Below are positions 33,832-42,303 of a stretch of 64,000 nucleotides of DNA, in pieces. The position numbers were made by a program, and so were the translations under genes. Numbering within the stretch: position 1 is the first letter of the stretch; each line of letters starts with the position of its first letter. The DNA comes from Thiobacillus sp. GTDB lineage: Bacteria > Pseudomonadota > Gammaproteobacteria > Burkholderiales > Thiobacillaceae. Location of the stretch: assembly GCA_016124745.1 (NCBI GenBank), contig WGNC01000014.1, forward strand, positions 42,047 through 106,046. The letters run 5' to 3'. The notes beneath the pieces were generated by a model, which did no database searches, was not told the origin of the DNA, and was given only the letters and a program-made list of their open reading frames with translations.

Positions 33832-34581
33832 ATGGCCCACACATACAAGCGGCGTTCTGCAGTTTACGTGTTGCTATGGCCGCTGATTTTTCCCGGCCTG
33901 TGTTTGGCGGCTCAGCAACAGAGCGAGGGGATCAATCCCCAGTCGCCTACCCAGACATTGTCAAGCTGCCAGCCGGAGCCAGCGGTGGAGAGTCAGTTGA
34001 ACGATGCCGAAGGTGCCCTGCTGAGGATTTTCCTGGGTTCGGGCGATACGCAGGCCAAGATTCAGGCCGCGGTGAGCGATGCGTATGCCGTGATCACGTT
34101 TCCCCATGTCACCAAAGTCGGCTTCTTCGTCACCGCTGCGCAAGGCAAGGGGCTCTTGAGCTATCGGCAGTCGGACGGGCACTGGAGTTACCCGATCATC
34201 GTTTCTGCGCGCGTGACAAGCGTTGGCCCGCATTTCAGCATGCAGACCATCGACATGATGATCGTCGCCAAGACGCACGAGGCCTTGATGGGGCTACTTG
34301 CCGGCAAATCCCCGGCGCAGGAAGCGCAAAAGCGGAGCTTGGGCGCGCAACTCGTGACCTACTCGAGCAATTTCGGCCTGACTGCGGGCTTGTCCCTCGA
34401 TGACTACAGGATCACCATCGATCAAGAGGCCAACCACGGATTGTACTGTCAGCCAATCCTGGCGGAGGACCTCAGCAGGGAGGGCCACAAGATGACCTTC
34501 AAACCGCCGCCATGCGCGCAGAAATTCGCACAGACCTTGAACCGTGTCGCGGGCAGGGCGCCCATCATCAGGAGTTACTAA
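33832..34581 (+). CDS. Exported SYLF/Ysc84-domain protein
   Basis: Product of 249 residues with a signal peptide (about 1-27, PLIFPGLCLA) and a SYLF lipid-binding domain (about 75-175): DAYAVITFPHVTKVGFFVTA, GKGLLSYRQSDGHWSYP, IDMMIVAKTHEALMGLLAG. SYLF domains bind phosphoinositides or other acidic lipids in eukaryotes; bacterial members are secreted or outer-membrane associated with unknown function. The N-terminal region (30-70) has an isolated Cys (SSCQPEP) and the C-terminus two Cys. The ATG at 33832 follows GGAG; an in-frame GTG lies 18 bases earlier. It is 43 bases before another exported protein gene. Confidence 0.75.
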   Translation: MAHTYKRRSAVYVLLWPLIFPGLCLAAQQQSEGINPQSPTQTLSSCQPEPAVESQLNDAEGALLRIFLGSGDTQAKIQAAVSDAYAVITFPHVTKVGFFVTAAQGKGLLSYRQSDGHWSYPIIVSARVTSVGPHFSMQTIDMMIVAKTHEALMGLLAGKSPAQEAQKRSLGAQLVTYSSNFGLTAGLSLDDYRITIDQEANHGLYCQPILAEDLSREGHKMTFKPPPCAQKFAQTLNRVAGRAPIIRSY

Positions 34582-34624
34582 AGCCCCTGCAAGCCCGTTC
34601 CCTAGTTACGAAGGAGTAGATCGA

Positions 34625-35176
34625 ATGAACAAGCACATGCATCACACGAGGGGGGTACGAGCCGCGAAAATCATTGTTGCAGCGACGCTCGCCTGCTGTA
34701 GCGGCTTCGCCGGCGCGGACGAGTTCAAGGGCACGCTTCTCCTTCCCTGGGACGCGCATGGGAAAGTCTACGAGGTGGCGCCCAAGACCCTGATGTTCGT
34801 TGGTGAGGTCAAGGGAACGCTATATGCGGACAACGGCGCGGGGACACTCGATGGCGCCTTTATGCTGTGTCCGATGCTCTATGAGATAGACGTCGAGGGC
34901 GGAAATACCCGGAGCGAAGGTCGTTGCGCTATTGTCGCCAAGGGAGGGATGGGCATGGTGTACGCAACTTACTCCTGTCAAGGTCAGATCGGTTCCTGCG
35001 CGGGACGTCTGGATTTCAACGGCGGAACAGGCAAATTCGATGGCGTCAGCGGAACCGGCCAAATGGTCTCGCGGACCGGGGCGGTTGAGTCGGCAGTCAG
35101 GGTTGGGGCCGGCGGCGACATTTCCAAAGCGGAGGGTCTGATGACACTCAGCGAGTTTTCCTACAGGACGCGCTAA
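34625..35176 (+). CDS. Exported hypothetical protein, 183 residues
   Basis: A signal peptide (MNKHMHHTRGVRAAKIIVAATLACCSGFAGA) precedes a Gly-rich, strand-rich domain (EFKGTLLLPWDAHGKVY; GTLYADNGAGTLDGAFMLCP; RCAIVAKGGMGMVYATYSC; GRLDFNGGTGKFDGVSGTGQM). The repeated G-x-G-x-F-D/G pattern recalls small lipocalin- or allene-oxide-cyclase-like barrels, which is only a structural guess. Four Cys in the mature part could form disulfides. AAGGAG lies upstream. It is likely cotranscribed with the SYLF gene. Not recognised as a named family. Confidence 0.65.
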   Translation: MNKHMHHTRGVRAAKIIVAATLACCSGFAGADEFKGTLLLPWDAHGKVYEVAPKTLMFVGEVKGTLYADNGAGTLDGAFMLCPMLYEIDVEGGNTRSEGRCAIVAKGGMGMVYATYSCQGQIGSCAGRLDFNGGTGKFDGVSGTGQMVSRTGAVESAVRVGAGGDISKAEGLMTLSEFSYRTR

Positions 35177-35485
35177 TGGGTTTGTGGCGTTAGAAGTTCA
35201 ATAGTGACCTCTCGGGCCGATGTGCCGCCGCTTGGGGAGACCGCAGCCTGTCGGCGCCACGCCTCGAAGCGTTTCTTTCAGTGCGGAAGCTCGAATGAGT
35301 CACCGGGGTCGAAAGCGCCAATCCAGCAGCTTGATTAGCGGACGTTGATGCGTGTCCGTTTGTGGCGGGTGATGACAGACCGAAAAGGCCGGGACACATG
35401 ACTTCGAAGGGGTAAACCCTGACCCGCTGACATGGACAATCTCAGAACGGGCATGAACCTATCCAGGCCTGCCCCGGGGCAAATC
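35177..35485. other. Intergenic region without a recognisable gene
   Basis: About 309 bases between convergent genes. It contains a gggtaaaccctgaccc-type short palindrome near 35410 and no frame with a plausible ribosome site. Nothing more is seen. Confidence 0.5.
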
Positions 35486-35869
35486 TCACTCGCGCCCGAA
35501 GGCGCGGCAGAAATCGACGTAGCGCGGAGAGATGGTGTCGAGGGCGCGCTCGCACTGCGCGCGGGCCAGCGACCAGGCTTCATAGCGGCAGTAGCGCAAC
35601 AGAAATTCCAGATTTTGCTGGTTGTAGGCCTTGCCGCACTGCCGCTGGCGCAGCGCCTCGTCATCGAGGCCACAGGCGGCAAGCCGGTCGAGGTTCACCC
35701 CGCCCCCCTGTTTTTGTTCCACTTCCAGTTGTTGCACCAATTGCGAGAACGCTTCTGGTCCGAGGCTCAGCAGCGCGGCACAGTCCGCTTGCTCCGGCAC
35801 AGCGGATTGCGCCGCTGGCATCCCGGTTGTGAGGCTCAGCAGGACGTACAGAACAATGCGTCTTGCCAT
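35486..35869 (-). CDS. Exported hypothetical protein, 127 residues
   Basis: A signal peptide (MARRIVLYVLLSLTTGMPAAQSA) is followed by a mostly helical, Cys-containing domain: QADCAALLSLGPEAFSQLVQQLEVEQKQ, LAACGLDDEALRQRQCGKAYNQQNLEFLLRYCRYEAW, ALDTISPRYVDFCRAFG. Six Cys in the mature part, arranged in helices, suggest disulfides or metal binding in the periplasm. The start at 35869 is supported by GGAGA; an in-frame ATG 15 bases upstream is possible. Family and role are not recognised. Confidence 0.65.
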   Translation of the reverse strand: MARRIVLYVLLSLTTGMPAAQSAVPEQADCAALLSLGPEAFSQLVQQLEVEQKQGGGVNLDRLAACGLDDEALRQRQCGKAYNQQNLEFLLRYCRYEAWSLARAQCERALDTISPRYVDFCRAFGRE

Positions 35870-36138
35870 GTTTCTGGTCTCCATCGATGCATGCCACGGT
35901 AGCCGAAAAGCCGCGTCGCCGCAAAGCGTGTGCCCTACGCGCGCCCGATCGGTGCGCCACCGCTTCGATGTCCGCAGCGCGGTGAAACGAAGCACGCAAG
36001 CGCGCGCCGGCCGCGGGTTCAAGCGCGCGAACCGGCGAACAGCGAAAGCGTTAAGCGACGGCCTCGGTTTGCGGAAGAGGCGCCGTCGGCACGACCCGGA
36101 CTGCTAAACTACTCGCCATCCAAATACCGGGCTGTCCC

Positions 36139-36555
36139 ATGAAAAGCACCCTGCTGCGCAGCGCTGTCGCCACCCTCGGCGTGCTGATCCTGCTGACCCT
36201 GGGGTGGGCATGGCTGACCCTTCACTGGACCTATTCCGAAGGCGAACGCGCAGGCTATGTACAGAAACTCTCCAAGAAGGGCTGGCTGTGCAAGACCTGG
36301 GAAGGCGAACTGGCCCTGGTCACCATGCCCGGTGCGATCACGGAGAAGTTCACTTTCACGGTCCCCGACGACGCCACGGCACGCCGCATCAACGCGCTCG
36401 CCGGCGAGCGCGTGGTGCTGAATTACCAGCAGCACAGGTTCATCCCGTCGAGCTGTTTCGGCGACACCGAATATTTCGTGTTCGATGTGAGCAAGGTGCG
36501 AGAAGCCAATTCGCCCACCATCCCGCTGCCAAACAGTCCTCAACTCACGCAGTGA
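36139..36555 (+). CDS. Conserved hypothetical membrane-anchored protein
   Basis: Product of 138 residues: one N-terminal membrane helix (about 8-30, SAVATLGVLILLTLGWAWLTL), then a small extracytoplasmic domain (YSEGERAGYVQKLSKKGWLCKTWEGELALV; RRINALAGERVVLNYQQHR; SSCFGDTEYFVFDV) with two Cys. Relatives of this kind occur widely in proteobacteria, sometimes mis-annotated as 6-phosphogluconate dehydrogenase. The ligand is unknown. It stands alone between divergent and convergent neighbours; the 269 bases upstream hold no clear gene. Confidence 0.7.
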   Translation: MKSTLLRSAVATLGVLILLTLGWAWLTLHWTYSEGERAGYVQKLSKKGWLCKTWEGELALVTMPGAITEKFTFTVPDDATARRINALAGERVVLNYQQHRFIPSSCFGDTEYFVFDVSKVREANSPTIPLPNSPQLTQ

Positions 36556-36680
36556 TCGTCCTGTTCCAAGCGAGGGAAGATGCGATCTTGCAGGAACTGA
36601 CACCGCCGTCGTGAGCGTCGCGCCGGCGCCTGTCATCCCCCATGATCAACAGCGCTGATCGGGGCCATGCCGGCAGTCGA

Positions 36681-37787
36681 TCATTCGTTTGTGCTCGCGA
36701 TCGTGATCAGCGTGATTTCCGGCGGGGCGAACAGACGTATCGGCGGCCCCCAGGTGCCGGTGCCACGACTGACGTACAGCTGTCGCCCATCGGCGAGACC
36801 GGTGAGGCCGGTGCGCGCGCTATAGGACAGCCGGGTCAGGTAGACGAAGGGAAATATCTGCCCGCCGTGGACATGTCCGGAGAGTTGCAGATCGAATGGC
36901 AAGTCCTTGTCCACCACTGGCTGGTGTTTGAGCAGGACGATGAAGTCACCCGACGCGGCCGCAGCGGATGCCTCGCTCGCATCCAGCGTGTCGGACCGTT
37001 CTGAAGTTGCTGCACTGGGATCGTCGACGCCCACCAGAACGATGCCGCCCGCCTTGGCCGACTCGCCGCGCAACACCCTGAAGCCCGCGTTGCGCAGAAA
37101 TTCCAGGGAGCTTTCCAGTCCGGCGTAAGTTTCGTGATTTCCGGTCACCGCGTAGTTACCGAGCGGCGGCTGGTAGGACCTGAAGTGCCGGGCCAGCGCA
37201 GCAAGGTTGTCGCCTTGCCCGTCGACGATGTCTCCGGTCGCCACGACGATGTCGGGATGGATCTGGCGCAGTTTGGCGATGACGCGGTCGAGAAATTCCT
37301 CTCCCAGCATGATGCCGAGATGGAGGTCTGAAATCTGTGCGATGGTGACGCGTCCGGAGGTGAGTTTGGGTGTGCTGATGTGCACTTCTTTGATCTGTAT
37401 CTGCCGCGCCTCGATGAAGCCATAGCCCAGCATGACAAGTGCGAGCAGGCTCACGACTCGGAACGCCTTCGCTTCGTTCAGGGGCCAAGTGAAATTCAGA
37501 AGCGTGGCGAGCGCATGGCCGAGGTCAAACAGCAGGCCAATGCAAAGGAACAGAAACAGGTATCCCATCCACGTATAGCTCACCCACGCGGTAGCGACGG
37601 TGATGCGATGCCAGCCATGTCTTTCCAGGAACCAGACGAGCAGCGGGGAAAAGGTCAGAACGATGGCCGCCAGCGCGAGCATCCAACCCAGCGCCGGTGA
37701 ATGCGGAAAGGCCGTCCATAGCTTGCCCAGCGCATAGGCATGCATGGATCCGTAGATCAGCAAAGCCACGCTCAGGAAGGTCAGCAT
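36681..37787 (-). CDS. Membrane-anchored metallophosphoesterase (YaeI/YkuE-like)
   Basis: Product of 368 residues. Four N-terminal membrane helices (about 1-125) precede a calcineurin-like phosphoesterase domain (about 145-368): ISDLHLG (D-x-H), VVATGDIVDGQGDN (GD-x-x-D), VTGNHETYAG (GNHE), and LSGHVHGGQIFP (GHxH). Relatives include UDP-2,3-diacylglucosamine-like and phosphodiester hydrolases acting near the membrane. The full set of metal ligands is present, so it should be active; the substrate is unknown. It runs alone on the minus strand, 54 bases downstream of the ABC permease gene. Confidence 0.88.
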   Translation of the reverse strand: MLTFLSVALLIYGSMHAYALGKLWTAFPHSPALGWMLALAAIVLTFSPLLVWFLERHGWHRITVATAWVSYTWMGYLFLFLCIGLLFDLGHALATLLNFTWPLNEAKAFRVVSLLALVMLGYGFIEARQIQIKEVHISTPKLTSGRVTIAQISDLHLGIMLGEEFLDRVIAKLRQIHPDIVVATGDIVDGQGDNLAALARHFRSYQPPLGNYAVTGNHETYAGLESSLEFLRNAGFRVLRGESAKAGGIVLVGVDDPSAATSERSDTLDASEASAAAASGDFIVLLKHQPVVDKDLPFDLQLSGHVHGGQIFPFVYLTRLSYSARTGLTGLADGRQLYVSRGTGTWGPPIRLFAPPEITLITIASTNE

Positions 37788-37841
37788 GGCGCTGCTTCAG
37801 GGAGACTCATTGGGTCGGGAGATGTGCGCGCCATGAAGGGA

Positions 37842-38978
37842 TCAATCCAGCGTCTTCCGATAGCGCTTGAACCCGATCAGCATGACCACACCCATGAATA
37901 CCAGCAGCGGCCAGACATTGGGCCAGGTCTCGGCCCATCCGTTGCCCTTCAGCATGATGCCGCGCACGATGCGGAGGAAGTGGGTCAGCGGCAGCCCCTC
38001 GCCGATGATCTGCGCCCAGTGCGGCATGCCGCGGAAGGGGAACATGAAGCCGGACAGCAGCATCGACGGCAGGAAGAAGAAAAAGGTCATTTGCATGGCC
38101 TGCAGCTGGCTCTTGGCGATGGTGGAGAACATCATGCCGACGGTGAGGTTGGCGGCCAGAAACACCAGAACGCAGGCCAGCAGCAACGGCAGGCTGCCCG
38201 CGATCGGCACGTCGAACAGGAAATAGGCGGCGACCAGGATGACCGTGACCTGGATGTAGCCGACGATGATGTAGGGCAGGATCTTGCCGATCATCACTTC
38301 CAGCGGATGCACCGGGAAGGCCAGCAGATTTTCCAGGGTGCCGCGTTCCAGCTCGCGGGTCATGGCCATGCCGGTCATCATGATCATGGTCATGGTGAGG
38401 ATGGTGCCCATGAGGCCGGGGACGATGTTGTACTGCGTGATGCCCTCGGGGTTGTAGTTGCGCTGGATGCGGATCTCGAACGGCGGTGGCGCGGTGCCAA
38501 GACGGGCCAGGGGGCCTTTGAGGTCATGCTGCAGCGCGCTCTGGTTGAGGTTCGCCAGTGCCGAAATGGCATTGCCGGTGGCGGCCGGGTCGGAGGCATC
38601 CGCCTCCAGCAACAGCGCCGGCTTCTCGCCGCGCACCAGCTGCCGCGAAAAATCCGGCGGGATGGAGACGATGAACTGGACCTCGCCGATGGCCATGGCC
38701 TCGCGCGCCTCGGCCACCGTTTCCGGGGGCGGGAGTACGTCGTAATAGCCACTGTTTTCGAGGCTCGCCACCAGGCTGCGGGTGTAGGCGCTGGGGCTGG
38801 CATCGAACACCACGGTCGGCAGGCGCTTGGGATCGGTGTTGATGGCGAAGCCGAACAGGATCAGCTGCATCACCGGGATGCCGACCATCATGGCGAAGGT
38901 GATGCGGTCGCGCCGCATCTGCACGAATTCCTTCAGCACGATGGCCCACAGGCGGTTCCAGGCGAGCGGAAATTTCAT
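37842..38978 (-). CDS. ABC-2 type exporter permease (YhhJ-like)
   Basis: Product of 378 residues. One N-terminal helix (RITFAMMVGIPVMQLILFGF), a large periplasmic domain (about 45-175) and five C-terminal helices including the ABC-2 signature region RELERGTLENLLAFPVHPLEVMIGKILPY. This is the DrrB/YhhJ architecture. It is third in the operon after the HlyD-like adaptor and the ATPase and overlaps the ATPase gene by ATGA. One permease gene is present, so it presumably works as a homodimer. The exported compound is unknown; relatives confer drug tolerance or export lipids. Confidence 0.9.
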   Translation of the reverse strand: MKFPLAWNRLWAIVLKEFVQMRRDRITFAMMVGIPVMQLILFGFAINTDPKRLPTVVFDASPSAYTRSLVASLENSGYYDVLPPPETVAEAREAMAIGEVQFIVSIPPDFSRQLVRGEKPALLLEADASDPAATGNAISALANLNQSALQHDLKGPLARLGTAPPPFEIRIQRNYNPEGITQYNIVPGLMGTILTMTMIMMTGMAMTRELERGTLENLLAFPVHPLEVMIGKILPYIIVGYIQVTVILVAAYFLFDVPIAGSLPLLLACVLVFLAANLTVGMMFSTIAKSQLQAMQMTFFFFLPSMLLSGFMFPFRGMPHWAQIIGEGLPLTHFLRIVRGIMLKGNGWAETWPNVWPLLVFMGVVMLIGFKRYRKTLD

Positions 38979-39889
38979 GGCGGCGCGTCCTGCACGTTTT
39001 CCATGAGCTGGATGAAGACCTGCTCCAGTCCCGTTTCAGCCCGCTCGAACCGCAGGCCGGGCAAGCTGGCAAGACCCTGCTCGATCAAGGCGCCGTCACG
39101 GCCGCTGACGCTGTACAGGTTGCCCATGGCGACGACCTGCTGCACCCCCGGCAGCTTGCGCAGGCGTTCGGCCAGCGCCGGGTCGTCGTCCTTGACGTCG
39201 AACGAGGCGAGGCCGCTTTGCGCGATGAGCGCCTCCGGCGAGCCGGATGCCAGCAGGTTACCGTAGGCGATGTAGGCCAGGCGATGGCAGCGCGCTGCTT
39301 CGTCCATGTAGTGGGTCGACACCAGCACGCTGATGCCCTGCCCTGCCAGCCGATGAATCTCGTCCCAGAAATCGCGCCGCGCCTTGGGGTCGACGCCCGC
39401 GGTCGGTTCGTCCAGCAGCAGCAGCCGGGGGCGGTGCAGCATGCAGGCGGCCAGCGCCAGCCGCTGTTTCCAGCCGCCGGACAGCGTGCCCGCCAGCTGG
39501 TCCGCCCGATCCGCCAGTCCCAGGTCTTCCATGCCGGCCTGCACGGTTTGCTTGCGGTTCGGCATTGCATAGAGACGCGCGACAAAGTCGAGGTTCTCGC
39601 GAATGGAAAGATCTTCGTAGAAACTGAAGCGCTGGGTCATGTAGCCCACCTGCTTCTTGATTTCGGCGCTCTGGCTGCGCACGTCGAAACCGAGGCAGGT
39701 GCCGCTGCCCTCGTCCGGCGTCAAGAGGCCGCACAGCATGCGGATGGAGGTGGTCTTGCCGCTGCCGTTGGGGCCGAGAAAACCGTAGATCTCGCCTTTT
39801 TCCACGCGCAGGCTCAGGCCGTTGACGACACGCTTGTGGCCGAAGGATTTGCTCAGGCCATGCACATCGATGGCGTACTCGCCGTTCAT
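38975..39889 (-). CDS. ABC exporter ATPase
   Basis: Product of 304 residues. Walker A GPNGSGKTTSIRM, signature LSGGWKQRLALA, Walker B RLLLLDEPTAGVDP and the switch His in LVSTHYMDEA are all present, so it should hydrolyse ATP. The C-terminal 70 residues (FDVKDDDPALAERLRKLPG) form a DrrA-like regulatory extension. The ATG at 39889 is used because it overlaps the adaptor stop by 4 bases and begins at the family N-terminus; the frame continues upstream only inside the adaptor gene. Confidence 0.93.
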   Translation of the reverse strand: MNGEYAIDVHGLSKSFGHKRVVNGLSLRVEKGEIYGFLGPNGSGKTTSIRMLCGLLTPDEGSGTCLGFDVRSQSAEIKKQVGYMTQRFSFYEDLSIRENLDFVARLYAMPNRKQTVQAGMEDLGLADRADQLAGTLSGGWKQRLALAACMLHRPRLLLLDEPTAGVDPKARRDFWDEIHRLAGQGISVLVSTHYMDEAARCHRLAYIAYGNLLASGSPEALIAQSGLASFDVKDDDPALAERLRKLPGVQQVVAMGNLYSVSGRDGALIEQGLASLPGLRFERAETGLEQVFIQLMENVQDAPP

Positions 39890-40851
39890 TGCCGGGCGAG
39901 CTGCAGCGACACATCCACCGGCTGGCCCGGGTGCAGCTGGGCGGCATCCTTCGGCTGCGGCCAGGCTTCGACCAGATAGACCAGCCGGTGGCGATTCTTT
40001 TCGCTGAACAGGACCGGCGGCGTGAACTCCGCGGTGGTGCTGATGAAACGGATGGTGGCCTGCAGGGGCGTCGGGCAGCCGTCGCAATGAACCTCGACCG
40101 TTTGCCCCGTTCGCAGACCCCCGAGGCTTGCTTCCGGCACGAAGAAGCGGACCTTGATATTTTCGGGCGGCAAAATGGAGACGACTGCCTGACCCGGGGC
40201 GACCCATTCGCCGGTCCGGTAGTAGATGTCCTGCACCTGCCCGGAAACGGGTGCGTGCTGCGACTTCTGCTCGAGCCGGATCGTGCTCTGCGCGAGCGCA
40301 GCCTCGCTGGCCAGAACCTGCGCCTGGGCCGCTGCCCGTTCGTCCTTGCGACCGGGCAGGTGCGCGCTCGCCAACTCGGCTTTCATCTGCGCGATGGCGG
40401 CTTCATCCCGCGCTAGTTGTGTGCGCGCCGCGTCAAGGGATTCGGCGCTGACGAAGCCTTTGGCGACCAGTGCCTGCTGCCGGTCCAGTTGCTCGGCAGA
40501 CAGATTTCGCCTCGCTTCCGCATCCCTGAGCTGGGCTTCGATGACCGCAATTTCCGGTGGGCGCTTGCCCGTGGCCAGATTGCCGAGCTGGGCCCGCGAC
40601 TGGGCCAGCTGGCCACGGGCCTGGCTGACGCTGGCCGCTTCGGTGGCCCGGTCCTGGCTGAACAGCGACTCACCGGTCTTGACTGCATCGCCCCGCTCGA
40701 CGCTGAGTGAAGTCAACTGCCCGCTTTGCTGGGCCGCCACCAGAATGGGCTCGCCCTCCACGTAGCCCTGAAACCTGTCGTCGACGGCAGGCCGGCAGCC
40801 TGCGAGTGACGCAACGAGCAAAGGCACCAGAAACAGGATGCGAGGGTTCAT
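39886..40851 (-). CDS. HlyD-family adaptor lipoprotein of the ABC exporter (YhiI-like)
   Basis: Product of 321 residues with a lipoprotein signal (MNPRILFLVPLLVASLAGC, lipid on Cys 19). Lipoyl-type half motifs (YVEGEPILVAAQQSGQLTSL and APVSGQVQDIYYRTGEWV) flank a long helical hairpin (about 70-190, Ala/Gln/Arg-rich). Together with the ATPase and permease it makes an MacA/YhiI-like tripartite exporter that would need an outer-membrane TolC protein; the only one in this window belongs to the RND operon. It is the first gene of its operon. Confidence 0.9.
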   Translation of the reverse strand: MNPRILFLVPLLVASLAGCRPAVDDRFQGYVEGEPILVAAQQSGQLTSLSVERGDAVKTGESLFSQDRATEAASVSQARGQLAQSRAQLGNLATGKRPPEIAVIEAQLRDAEARRNLSAEQLDRQQALVAKGFVSAESLDAARTQLARDEAAIAQMKAELASAHLPGRKDERAAAQAQVLASEAALAQSTIRLEQKSQHAPVSGQVQDIYYRTGEWVAPGQAVVSILPPENIKVRFFVPEASLGGLRTGQTVEVHCDGCPTPLQATIRFISTTAEFTPPVLFSEKNRHRLVYLVEAWPQPKDAAQLHPGQPVDVSLQLARQ

Positions 40852-40956
40852 AGAGCGGGCGATCCAGGAATGATGGAGAGGGTCGAGAGCACCAGTGTAG
40901 CCGTCACCGGCAGGGGGCGTCGAGGCGGGAATGCGGGGGCAGTCGACGCCCCCGAC

Positions 40957-41565
40957 TCATCCGGGCTTGCGCGCGACCAGATCGATCAAGGCGGACATGC
41001 CATGGTGATGGCTGCCTTCGCTGATGAAGGATTCATGTTCGTGCAGGTGGAGGATGTCCCATTCGCCGAACCAGTCGCGCAACAGCCCGGCCGTATACAT
41101 GTTGGCGGCCTGGGGCGGGCCGCCGGTGGCGAACTCGACCTGCTTCGGCGTATAGCCCTGCAGGACCAGCAGCCCGCCCGGCTTGAGGCTCGTGCGAATG
41201 CCCTCGATGATACGCTCGCGCTCGGCGGGCGGTGCGAACTGGATGAAGATGGCGACCACCAGATCATAGGCCGCCTGCGGCCAGGTCCAGTTCAGCACAT
41301 CGGCCTGTTGGAATTCCAGCGTCACACCGCGTTCGGCCGCCAGCTTGCGGGCTTTCTCGATCGCCACCGGCGATACGTCGATCGCATGTACCTGCACGCC
41401 CTGCCCGGCAAGCCACACGCCGTTGCGGCCTTCGCCGTCGGCAATCGCCAGCGCGCGCATGCCGGGTCGGATCAGCCCGGCCTGGCTGGCCAGAAAGACA
41501 TTCGGTGCGGTACCGAAGATATAGGCGTCTGTCGAATACCGCTCGTCCCAGAAATCCCGGCTCAT
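40957..41565 (-). CDS. SAM-dependent class I methyltransferase
   Basis: Product of 202 residues starting MSRDFWDERYSTDAYIFGTAPN, the N-terminus of TehB/thiopurine-methyltransferase-like enzymes. The SAM motif I is ALAIADGEGRNGVWLAGQG, followed by VHAIDVSPVAIEKA (acidic ribose-binding Asp) and LVVAIFIQFAPPAERE. The substrate is unknown; TehB-type members methylate tellurite or thiols. It begins 2 bases after the dsbC stop, so the two are cotranscribed. Confidence 0.85.
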   Translation of the reverse strand: MSRDFWDERYSTDAYIFGTAPNVFLASQAGLIRPGMRALAIADGEGRNGVWLAGQGVQVHAIDVSPVAIEKARKLAAERGVTLEFQQADVLNWTWPQAAYDLVVAIFIQFAPPAERERIIEGIRTSLKPGGLLVLQGYTPKQVEFATGGPPQAANMYTAGLLRDWFGEWDILHLHEHESFISEGSHHHGMSALIDLVARKPG

Positions 41566-41567
41566 GC

Positions 41568-42278
41568 TTACTTGGCGTTTGAGGCGAGCAGGCGCTCCAG
41601 CTGGGGGGCGGGCACCATGCCCGGCACCCGCTGGCCGTTGGCGAAAATGATCGTCGGCGTGCCGGAAATCTTCAGCCTGTTGCCGAGCGCGATGGTGGCG
41701 TCGACAGGATTGGCGCACTGGCCGTCGTTCTTCGGCAGGCCGCCGCCCGTGATGTAGTCATTCCACGCCTTGTTGCGATCGGGCGCACACCAGATCTGCT
41801 TCGAGGCCTGGATGGCCTTGGGGTGCAGGCCCTCGATCGGATACAGGAAGGTGTAGATGGTGATGTTGTCGACCTTGGCCAGTTCCGCCTCGAACTTGCG
41901 GCAATAAGGGCAGTCTACGTCTGAAAACACCACCAGCTTGCGCGTTCCGTCGCCCTTGACGGTCTTGAGCGCATTGTCGAGCGGCAAGGTCTTCCAGTCG
42001 ACCGCCTGCAACTGGTTGAGGCGCGCCTGGGTCAGGTTGTTGCGGCTCTTGAGATCGATCACGTCGCCTGCAAAGATGTATTGTGCCTTGGCATCGACGT
42101 ACACCAGCTGACCGTCGAGGTAGACCTCGAACAGCCCGCTGTAGGGCGTTTTCTTGACCGAGGCAATCTGCGCGCCCGGGAATTGTTGTGTCAGGGCCTT
42201 GCGGATTACCGACTCGTTGGCCTGCGCGGTCGCAGCGAACATCAGGATTGCGGCCAGAGCCAGGGGGGTGAATTTCAT
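41568..42278 (-). CDS. dsbC: Thiol:disulfide interchange protein DsbC
   Basis: Product of 236 residues: signal peptide (cleavage after AQA at 20), a dimerisation domain (about 21-80) and a thioredoxin domain with CPYC at 123-126 and the cis-Pro loop GTPTIIFANG. DsbC isomerises wrong disulfides in the periplasm and is kept reduced by DsbD. Two further Cys (QIWCAPD, GQCANP) match the structural disulfide of DsbC. It lies 25 bases after the flavin hydroxylase gene on the same strand. Confidence 0.93.
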   Translation of the reverse strand: MKFTPLALAAILMFAATAQANESVIRKALTQQFPGAQIASVKKTPYSGLFEVYLDGQLVYVDAKAQYIFAGDVIDLKSRNNLTQARLNQLQAVDWKTLPLDNALKTVKGDGTRKLVVFSDVDCPYCRKFEAELAKVDNITIYTFLYPIEGLHPKAIQASKQIWCAPDRNKAWNDYITGGGLPKNDGQCANPVDATIALGNRLKISGTPTIIFANGQRVPGMVPAPQLERLLASNAK

Positions 42279-42303
42279 TCGTTACTCCAGAAGGTTGAAA
42301 AAG

